A stretch of DNA of 11,217 bases from Phycisphaeraceae bacterium (GTDB lineage: Bacteria > Planctomycetota > Phycisphaerae > Phycisphaerales > Phycisphaeraceae), in assembly GCA_003552605.1 (NCBI GenBank), contig PUNN01000175.1, forward strand, positions 1 to 11,217, read 5' to 3'. Below the pieces are notes generated by a model, which searched no databases, was not told the origin of the DNA, and was given only the letters and a program-made list of their open reading frames with translations. Positions 5,690-11,217 of the stretch are shown here, piece by piece. A program made the translations under genes and the position numbers. The stretch's first letter is position 1. Each line of letters opens with the position of its first letter.

Positions 5690-7075
5690 TCAGGCCGCGG
5701 AGCGGTAGAGGCCGTGGACCCAGCGCAGGGTATCGTAATAGAGCATGACCACCTCGTGATGGACGATGTTCATCTGGGCACACAGGCCGCTGACGGTGCC
5801 CCACGCGCCGCGCTCACTGGCACTGGTCAGGGCGTAAACGCGGCTGAGCGGGCCATCGTGATGTCCCAGCAGGACCTCGCGCACCGGCTCGTTGACCGGC
5901 AGCGAGGCGAGGGCCTGTTCCATGGGCATGTCCAGAAGGGCATCGAGTGATGAGAGCAGGCCGATCAGGAACAGGTCCAGTCCGTGCTCATCAAGGCCGT
6001 GCATCCGGCCGAGCCGCTCGCAGAATCGGGCCCGCACGAGCGAAGTAACGAGCAGTTCCGCCGGCTTGTCACTGCTCATCGCCGTGATCGCCACCAATGC
6101 ACCCCACCGCCGCAGCGGCCGTTCCCCGAGAAGCACCAGTGCCTGGTGGATGGAGGTGATGCGGTTGCGGATGCCCAGTGCAGCGCTGTTGAGGTATTTC
6201 AGCAACGTATAGCACAGTGCGGTGTCGCGCTTGATGACCGTTTCGATCCGCTCGAAGTCGAGTTCCGCCTTGCCAAGTTCGGCCAGCAATTCCATCCGTA
6301 TCGCGTTGGCACCGGTCAACGGCCGGCCGGCGATGCGTTCGGGCTTCTGGAAGAAAGCCCCCTGGACCCGGTCGAAACCGATTCTTACAGCACGTTGGAA
6401 GTCATCCTGTGTCTCGATGCCGCAAGCCATCAGCGTGACACCGTGACCGGTGGTCTGTTCGATCAGTGCCCGGCAGTTGTCTGGTGGCCAGGCGGTATGC
6501 CCCGTCGGCAAGGCCAAGTCCGCCCCGTCCGGCGCTCCTTCGAGCGGCTGCATATCGATGCGCACCATGTCGGCCAGTTCCATCAAGCCCGGGGCCGGTG
6601 GTTGTGCGGGGTGATGGGTCACGGCGAGGGTGTAGCCGGCACGCCGTGCCTTGCGGCATGCCTCGAGCAGATCGGTCGTCGGGTCGGCCACGCCGCCGAT
6701 GCCAAGCACGGTGTTTGCCGGCGGCAGGACGATATAGCTCTCATCAATCATGATCTGCGGGGTGACCGGCAGGTGGAGTGGCTTGCCACCAAGCAGCACA
6801 TCGAGACCGACCACGTGCAGCGCATCATGGATAGCGCGGCGGGTGGCTTCGGTGCGTTGCTCATCAGTCCCTTCTTCCCCCCCCCGCGCGATTGAAGTGG
6901 CAGGAAAGCGAAGCTCGTATCCGGTGACCTGTTTCTCGAGGTCAAGAATGGCCGCGCGGGTGATGAAGATTGTTTCCATCTCCTCGGTCCCGCCATCTCC
7001 CCCACTCGGCCGCCCGCCGTTGGTTGCGCTGGTGTGCGTGGTGGTCAGGTTGCTTGTGGCGGGTGTCGATGACAT
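5690..7075 (-). CDS. EAL-HDOD domain signalling protein with degenerate EAL domain
   Basis: This 461-residue protein has the architecture of the YuxH/CdgJ group: an N-terminal EAL-like domain followed by an HDOD domain, typical of c-di-GMP-linked motility and signalling regulators. Residues 1-32 are a low-complexity Ser/Thr/Gly stretch. The EAL-like region (about 34-255) starts METIFITRAAILD with VTGYELRF in place of the ExL signature. It keeps the late MACGIETQDDFQRA and GFDRVQGAFFQKPE blocks, but AEKVET is now ACGIET, so the catalytic Lys and a metal-binding Glu are gone; phosphodiesterase activity is unlikely. The HDOD region (about 260-460) contains FERIETVIKRDTALCYTLLKYLNSAALG and IHQALVLLGERPLRRW. 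The ATG at 7075 is preferred because GAGGA lies six bases upstream; the longer open frame to 7324 is Pro/Ala-rich and probably not translated. A nine-G tract crosses codons 64-66. The gene is divergent from the pilM operon. Confidence 0.88.
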   Translation of the reverse strand: MSSTPATSNLTTTHTSATNGGRPSGGDGGTEEMETIFITRAAILDLEKQVTGYELRFPATSIARGGEEGTDEQRTEATRRAIHDALHVVGLDVLLGGKPLHLPVTPQIMIDESYIVLPPANTVLGIGGVADPTTDLLEACRKARRAGYTLAVTHHPAQPPAPGLMELADMVRIDMQPLEGAPDGADLALPTGHTAWPPDNCRALIEQTTGHGVTLMACGIETQDDFQRAVRIGFDRVQGAFFQKPERIAGRPLTGANAIRMELLAELGKAELDFERIETVIKRDTALCYTLLKYLNSAALGIRNRITSIHQALVLLGERPLRRWGALVAITAMSSDKPAELLVTSLVRARFCERLGRMHGLDEHGLDLFLIGLLSSLDALLDMPMEQALASLPVNEPVREVLLGHHDGPLSRVYALTSASERGAWGTVSGLCAQMNIVHHEVVMLYYDTLRWVHGLYRSAA

Positions 7076-7660
7076 GAGCATTCCTCGTGGTGCAACCTGG
7101 TCCGGTGTGTCACTGTCTTCGGCGATGGGGGATGCCAAGATGGCCGGGGGGGCGAACCGCCGCCATGGCATCCGCGGCCGTGCCAGGCCGGGCGGTGCGT
7201 GCTTCAGCGGTGGCTGGGGGTGGACCGACATCAGATATCGGCCCATCGCCGCACCTGCCCGCGCTGCTTCTGCATCGGACAGGGCCGCGAGGGCCTTGAG
7301 CCTGGGAGGGCCGTTGGTCCACAACGAAATGCGGCATTGCCAGTGGCATGGCGGGTGGGTCGCATCGGGCTGGCTTAAGAGGTGTCAAATATCGTGTGAG
7401 GGCTTTTTGCTGCCCGGTGGATCAGGCATCAAGTCCTTGCGACTGCGGTCCGATGATCTGGCTGGATACCCCGCCCATGCCACGGCCGCGGTGATGTGTG
7501 ACTCTTGTATGAGGAGGCAGACCCGGCTCTGGTGTCGCCCGGTGAGGTATTGGCATTTGCGGGTGGGCGACGGCATGGCCCCGATTGGGGCGTCGGGAGG
7601 GGGTGGTCCGCCGCGGTGTTCGCGACCGTGGGCCGCCGGGGCGGATTTGGCGGAGGACTG
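7076..7660. other. Divergent intergenic region between the EAL-HDOD gene and the pilM-like operon
   Basis: These 585 bases should hold both divergent promoters, but I see no good match for the operon. For the minus strand, a perfect TTGACA lies at 7388-7383, yet no convincing -10 follows at 16-18 bases, and the leader would be nearly 300 bases. A perfect inverted repeat CGTTG-GTCCA-CAACG spans 7312-7326. The reading frames extending into the spacer from both genes lack Shine-Dalgarno support and family-like sequence. No RNA gene is recognised. Confidence 0.5.
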
Positions 7661-8917
7661 ATGGTGCTCGCACGATGGTTCAAAAGCGGAACGTGGCCGA
7701 TCGGCTGTGCCATGGGCGAGAAGGTTGTCCGGCTGGCCCAGTTGCGGCCAGCCGGGGGAGGCGGTTTTTCGATCGTGCGCAGCAGTGCCCCGATTCAAAT
7801 GCCCGAGGTGCAGGCCGGATCGGCCGGTCAGGGCGAGCCGCGGGAAGCGTGGCGCGCGGCGGCGGCCGCGGCGATGAAGCAGGCTTTCACCGGGGCGGGT
7901 TTCACCGGATGCCAGACCGTGTCCTGCCTGCCGCCGATGCAGATGCATTATCGGCACCTGCGGCTCGCACCGATGCCGGATGGGGAACTCGCCTCGGCGG
8001 TGCAGCATCGCGCTGCCCGCGAGCTTGATGGCAAGGTCGAGCGTGTGCGGGCGGAGTATTTCGATGTCGGCCAGGTGGTTGAATCAGGCAAACGCCGCCG
8101 TGAGGTCGTGGCGGTGGCGGCGGCGGGGGCGGATGTCGATGCCCACGTGGCCATGCTTGAGGCGGTGGGGCTTCACCCCATCGCCATTGATGCAGAGCCC
8201 GCCGCGCTCGCCCGCTGCCTGTTGAACGGGCAAGGGGGGGCATGTGGCGACGATGATGCGACCGCTTCATCTGCTGTAGAGCAGACGCGCGGGGCAGGCG
8301 CGGCGAGGCTGCCGTTGACCAGCCACGGTACGGCCCCCACATTGATCATCGATCTCGCTGCATCGAGTGCGAACCTGACCATCGCCTGCGAAGGCATGCC
8401 GCGATTTATCCGTTCACTGCCGGGCGGGCGCATGCGGATTCTCGAGCTGACCGGAGACCGCGTTGAACTCGATGCCCATCGCCAGGCCATGTTGATGGCC
8501 ACGCTTGAAGGTGAGTGCCCGACAGGGTCCTTGATGGGCACGGCGGAAAGCGATGCTTCGCTCGACCAGCAGGCCGGGGAAGCGCTACAGGAGGCGGCGG
8601 TGCTGTATGCCTCCGAGTTGAGCCATGGTGTGTCACTCTGCCTGCACTATCTCAACCAGGCGAGGCTGACTGCGTTTCAGGCGAGACGAGGCTGCATCGT
8701 CGGGGGAGGGACATTGCAGGACGCGCTCGTGCAGGCCCTCGACCGCGCCTCCAATATCGAGTTTCACCCTGTGGGCGATCTGCTCTCGCCGATGGTGGCC
8801 GACCTCGCTTCGAGTGAGGGTGGCGATGGCATTTCGGATGTGTGGCTGCTTCCGGTTGGCCTGGCGCTTTATGGGCATGAGCACCTGCTTGCAGCCCAGC
8901 CGGAGGTGGCGGCATGA
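7661..8917 (+). CDS. pilM: PilM-like type IV pilus/type II secretion assembly protein
   Basis: This 418-residue protein is an actin-fold cytoplasmic protein that in type IV pilus systems binds the N-terminal tail of PilN and links the membrane complex to the motor. The first nucleotide-binding segment reads PIGCAMGEKVVRLAQL, aligning with the family's IGxDIGxxSVKxVxL. The usual Asp is replaced by Ala, so nucleotide handling may differ. The second phosphate segment is LIIDLAASSANLTIACEG (near residue 228). A helix ASELSHGVSLCLHYLNQ (near 315) and the adenosine loop IVGGGTLQD (near 346) follow, as in PilM/FtsA relatives. The start is set by GGAGG (7652-7656) just before the ATG and by the position of the first motif. 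The stop overlaps the pilN-like start by four bases (ATGA), pointing to translational coupling. The order PilM-N-O-P makes the assignment secure despite sequence divergence. Confidence 0.85.
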   Translation: MVLARWFKSGTWPIGCAMGEKVVRLAQLRPAGGGGFSIVRSSAPIQMPEVQAGSAGQGEPREAWRAAAAAAMKQAFTGAGFTGCQTVSCLPPMQMHYRHLRLAPMPDGELASAVQHRAARELDGKVERVRAEYFDVGQVVESGKRRREVVAVAAAGADVDAHVAMLEAVGLHPIAIDAEPAALARCLLNGQGGACGDDDATASSAVEQTRGAGAARLPLTSHGTAPTLIIDLAASSANLTIACEGMPRFIRSLPGGRMRILELTGDRVELDAHRQAMLMATLEGECPTGSLMGTAESDASLDQQAGEALQEAAVLYASELSHGVSLCLHYLNQARLTAFQARRGCIVGGGTLQDALVQALDRASNIEFHPVGDLLSPMVADLASSEGGDGISDVWLLPVGLALYGHEHLLAAQPEVAA

Positions 8918-9564
8918 AGCGGATCAATCTTCTGCCTGAATCCCTTCTGCTCACCCGCGCCCGGCGGCGCCGCCGTGTGGTGCAGTTTGCACTTCTGAGT
9001 GTGGCCGCAGCCGGTGTGCTGGTGTGGTTCATCGTGGGACTGATGCAGGTGCGGAGCCTCGATGGGCAGATCGCCTCGGCCGAGGCGCAGGTTGACCCCC
9101 TGCGCGAGCAGGTGGAAGCGTTGCGATCACTCGAGGCGGAGCGGGATGAGCTTGAACGGGACATCGCCCTGCTCGACCGGCTGGAAGGGCCGGTGCCGGC
9201 CGCGGCGGTTCTTGCCCTGATTGAGCAGCTTCAACCTGGAAACGCCACGTTGTGGAATGTGCAGATCGAGTCCCCATTGCCGATGCTGCTCGAGGTGGTG
9301 GCCGATGCCAACGGTCGCAACGATCGGGGTGGGGAGCCTTTTTCGTTGAAGCCAATGCGGGTTCAGATCGACGGTGTGGCTGCTGATGGTGTGGCCGCTC
9401 CCGACATGGTCGAGGCGCTCAACAGCCACTGGCTGTTTCATAATGCCCGGGCGGTAGACAGCCGCGAGGTCACGATGCATGGCCAGGCGGCGCATCAATT
9501 CAGAATCACGGTGGATATCCCCCTGATCCGCCGCGCGGCGACATCGACCGGGGAAAGGATGTAA
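8914..9564 (+). CDS. pilN: PilN-like inner-membrane assembly protein
   Basis: This 216-residue bitopic membrane protein begins MKRINLLPESLL. The INLLP motif (4-8) is the PilN signature that docks into PilM. A very basic stretch (15-21, RARRRRR) precedes one transmembrane helix (about 22-44), consistent with a cytoplasmic N-terminus. A coiled coil follows (about 47-92, QVRSLDGQIASAEAQV onward), then a ferredoxin-like periplasmic domain that ends in FRITVDIPLI. In pilus systems PilN pairs with PilO in the periplasm. The start overlaps the pilM-like stop (ATGA), and a GGAGG at 8902-8906 lies upstream. Length is in the normal range for PilN. Confidence 0.88.
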   Translation: MKRINLLPESLLLTRARRRRRVVQFALLSVAAAGVLVWFIVGLMQVRSLDGQIASAEAQVDPLREQVEALRSLEAERDELERDIALLDRLEGPVPAAAVLALIEQLQPGNATLWNVQIESPLPMLLEVVADANGRNDRGGEPFSLKPMRVQIDGVAADGVAAPDMVEALNSHWLFHNARAVDSREVTMHGQAAHQFRITVDIPLIRRAATSTGERM

Positions 9565-9569
9565 CTGCG

Positions 9570-10100
9570 GTGAATTTCAACTACCGGCATCTTGTGATTG
9601 CGGCGGCCGCGGTGGTGGTGCTCGGTGGCGGCCTGTGGCTGCACCTGAGTGCGCTCGACACCCGGAACCAGCGTATCACTGCACTTGATAAGGAGCGGGT
9701 GACGCTTGAATCTCAACTTGTGGACACCGGACTCGAGGATGAGGTTGCCGAGTTGCGGGACAAGCTTGCCCATCGCGAGGCGGTGCTGGGGATCGAGGAG
9801 GGGGTGGGATCACTGATGCGGACACTCAGCGCCGACCTCCATGACCTTGAACTCAGCAACCGCTCGTTGACAAGCGGCAACACCCGACAGGAAGGGGTGT
9901 TGAAGCAGATTCCGCTGAGCCTGTCGTTCAAAGGATCGTATGCCGACACGTTCGAGTTGATGAGTCGTTTGCAGGATTATGACCGGCTGGTCCGCGTTGA
10001 GCAGCTCACGATCAATCGCGAGGGCCGCTCACTGAGCGATGAGGTGATGGTGTCCGCGAAGCTGCTGACCTTCGCACGCCGTGACAAGGAGCAGCGCTGA
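9570..10100 (+). CDS. pilO: PilO-like inner-membrane assembly protein
   Basis: This 176-residue protein has one N-terminal transmembrane helix (about 8-26, LVIAAAAVVVLGGGLWLHL), a coiled coil (about 30-72, LDKERVTLESQLVDTGLEDE and on), and a C-terminal domain with the PilO pattern of a predicted beta strand ISLSFKGSYxxxF-like (here IPLSLSFKGSYADTFELMSRL) followed by RLVRVEQLTI and EVMVSAKLLTF. PilO forms heterodimers with PilN and binds PilP. The start codon is GTG (9570), five bases after the pilN-like stop, with AAAGGA (9554-9559) upstream. The stop overlaps the next start by one base (TGATG). Confidence 0.85.
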   Translation: MNFNYRHLVIAAAAVVVLGGGLWLHLSALDTRNQRITALDKERVTLESQLVDTGLEDEVAELRDKLAHREAVLGIEEGVGSLMRTLSADLHDLELSNRSLTSGNTRQEGVLKQIPLSLSFKGSYADTFELMSRLQDYDRLVRVEQLTINREGRSLSDEVMVSAKLLTFARRDKEQR

Positions 10101-10699
10101 TGGTGCGTGATCCCGGCAAAGAGGCAATGCAGGCCAAGCAGCGCCGGCAGTATTACACACTGGCCGGCCTGCTCGTGGTGGCCGGGGTGCTGGCCGTGGT
10201 GCGCCTGCTCGGTGATGGACCGGGGACAGCGACGGCGATCGAATCTTCCAGTTCCATCGAGCGGCAGGAAGGGGTGGATCGGTCGACGGACGACCGGGAG
10301 GGAGAACCTGGCCTGGAAGCGTTGGCACGATTCGAGGTGACATGGCCGGTGGAGGTGCAAAGCGATCCCTTTTCGCTGAAACGTGCCTTTGAGTCGATCG
10401 ACGAAGATGTCGGCAAGGAGCCGGAGGGGCCGGAAGACAAGGAGGAGGAGCCGGAAGAAGCATCCCTGCCGGATGCAGCGGCCATTGAACGTGAAGCCCA
10501 GCGTTCGTTGCGCCTGGGGGGGATTCTGTTTGACCGGCCACCACGTGCGCTGATCAACGGCCGGCTCTGGCGGCAGGGGGATGAGATCGATGGGTTCCGA
10601 CTCAAGCGCATCGCTTCGGACCGGATCGTGGTCGAGAAGGAAGATGTGGAGGTGAAGCTGAAGATCGGACCATCGGTGAACTTGCACGATCAATGGTGA
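10100..10699 (+). CDS. PilP/GspC-like inner-membrane protein with acidic linker
   Basis: This 199-residue protein has a basic cytoplasmic N-terminus, one transmembrane helix (about 19-37, YTLAGLLVVAGVLAVV) and a long Ser/Glu-rich linker. The linker includes a strongly acidic stretch near 115-130 (EPEGPEDKEEEPEE). A small C-terminal domain (135-199) reads RSLRLGGILFDRPPRALINGR, then W-R-Q-G-D-E-I and RIVVEKEDVEVKLKI. That pattern matches the homology-region fold shared by PilP, GspC and GspB, which connects the inner-membrane complex with the outer-membrane secretin. PilP is usually a lipoprotein, but no lipobox Cys is seen here, so the topology is closer to GspC. The position after PilO and before the ATPase supports the role. 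I leave the symbol blank because PilP and GspC cannot be separated from sequence alone. Confidence 0.75.
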   Translation: MVRDPGKEAMQAKQRRQYYTLAGLLVVAGVLAVVRLLGDGPGTATAIESSSSIERQEGVDRSTDDREGEPGLEALARFEVTWPVEVQSDPFSLKRAFESIDEDVGKEPEGPEDKEEEPEEASLPDAAAIEREAQRSLRLGGILFDRPPRALINGRLWRQGDEIDGFRLKRIASDRIVVEKEDVEVKLKIGPSVNLHDQW

Positions 10700-10741
10700 G
10701 TGTGCCATGGCGGCAGCCGGCTGGAGGGGCAGGAATTCAGG

Positions 10742-11217
10742 ATGAGCAGTGAAGAGATGGACAACGGTGGCATCATGCAGCCGAAGCGCAACCAGCGTCT
10801 CGGGCAGATGTTGTGCGAGCAGGGGCTGCTCACCGAGAAGCAGCTTGCATCGGCACTGAAACATCAGAAGGAGGTGGCGCCGGACAGACTGCTCGGTGAG
10901 GTGCTGATCGAGCTCGAGCTCGTACGTGCTGAGGATATGGTCGCTGCGGTCGCCCGGTCGCTGAACCTTCCCTACGTCGAGTTGACCGCCGCGATGGTCC
11001 AGCCGGAGGCGCTTGAATGCCTGCCCGGCTCGTTCATCGAAAAGCACAACCTGCTGCCAGTGGCGGCAGCCGAGGGATGGCTGACCATCGCCGTGGAACA
11101 CTTCACGGATGTGGTGCTGCTCGAGGAGATCGGCCGTCGTTCCGGCTGTCAGGTGCAGGTGCTCGCGGCCACGGGTGACAACATCGCGCGCACACGGCGG
11201 GAGGTGGTCGGCACGGC
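10742..11217 (+). CDS. GspE/PilB-type secretion ATPase, N-terminal part (gene continues past window)
   Basis: The 158 codons visible encode the N-terminal T2SSE_N/MshEN domain of the hexameric motor ATPase that powers pseudopilus or pilus extension. The Walker motifs would lie beyond the window. R19-LGQMLCEQGLLTEKQLASALKH-Q42 fits the 24-residue MshEN pattern (RLG...L...G......L..AL..Q) known to bind c-di-GMP in MshE. A second, looser repeat runs from about R49 to R72, with E59 at the expected Gly and no terminal Gln. The domain continues SLNLPYVEL, CLPGSFIEKHNLLPVAAAEGWLTIAV, as is usual for GspE/PilB. The start is the ATG at 10742 with AGGA (10731-10734) seven bases upstream, 42 bases after the PilP/GspC-like stop; it is most likely the fifth gene of the operon. 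Confidence 0.92.
   Translation, partial: MSSEEMDNGGIMQPKRNQRLGQMLCEQGLLTEKQLASALKHQKEVAPDRLLGEVLIELELVRAEDMVAAVARSLNLPYVELTAAMVQPEALECLPGSFIEKHNLLPVAAAEGWLTIAVEHFTDVVLLEEIGRRSGCQVQVLAATGDNIARTRREVVGT

Noticed and set aside
7076..7324. N-terminal extension of the EAL-HDOD protein
   Set aside because: It has a weak TTG start, no Shine-Dalgarno site and a Pro/Ala-rich translation; the ATG at 7075 has GAGGA at good spacing.
7505..7660. N-terminal extension of the PilM-like protein
   Set aside because: The Gly/Arg-rich translation would precede the first nucleotide-binding segment, which normally lies near the N-terminus; the ATG at 7661 follows a GGAGG.
9977..11101. Long minus-strand reading frame (374 codons) opposite the pilO, PilP/GspC-like and ATPase genes
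   Set aside because: It lies opposite three well-supported overlapping or adjacent genes, and its His/Leu/Pro-rich translation matches no recognisable protein.
1..11217. CRISPR arrays, tRNA or rRNA genes, transposases or integrases
   Set aside because: Both strands were read for regular repeats with spacers, tRNA-like cloverleafs, and transposase or integrase motifs; none was seen.

Overview
The window looks like a chromosomal segment from a GC-rich planctomycete, most likely of the Phycisphaerae type. Three things in the sequence suggest this. Two prepilin-like proteins carry the long FTLIELLVVISIIALL-type N-terminus that is very abundant in that phylum. One exported protein ends in a PEP-CTERM sorting tail. 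A PilM-PilN-PilO-PilP-GspE type gene order lies at the right end. The taxon is inferred from family habits, not measured.

Layout, left to right. At 1-434 (minus strand) is the 5' part of hslV, the peptidase of the HslUV protease; its 3' end lies outside the window. At 435-992 is a G-rich intergenic region with a short AT-rich, promoter-like island and a G-quadruplex-type motif. At 993-1820 is a first prepilin-like gene. At 1821-2396 is a gene-poor stretch with hairpins and a short sequence homologous to the 3' flank of the second prepilin gene. At 2397-3101 is a small PEP-CTERM exported protein, followed by a structured 3' UTR and a strong terminator. At 3384-4247 is a second prepilin-like gene, clearly a paralogue of the first. 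It converges on a minus-strand PilZ / receiver-like / Hpt-like protein (4296-5483). Upstream of that, on the same strand, is an EAL-HDOD regulator (5690-7075). A divergent spacer (7076-7660) separates it from a tight plus-strand operon: pilM-like (7661-8917), pilN-like (8914-9564), pilO-like (9570-10100), a PilP/GspC-like gene (10100-10699) and the 5' end of a GspE/PilB-type ATPase (from 10742, running off the window).

How it may work together. PilM, PilN, PilO and PilP-like proteins form the inner-membrane alignment complex of type IV pilus or type II secretion-like machines, and GspE/PilB is the cytoplasmic motor. The two pseudopilins could be substrates or tips of that machine. Three features point to cyclic di-GMP: a PilZ domain with its RxxxR motif, a degenerate EAL domain joined to HDOD, and an MshEN-like 24-residue motif at the N-terminus of the ATPase. 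A reasonable inference is that nucleotide second messenger signalling controls this pilus or secretion machine.

The most unusual items are the PilZ-REC-Hpt protein, in which both phosphorelay modules lack their phospho-accepting residues, and its neighbour, an EAL-HDOD protein that has lost the catalytic EAL signatures. Also notable is the duplicated prepilin cassette, which shares homologous 3' flanks and a 41-nt perfectly identical tract.
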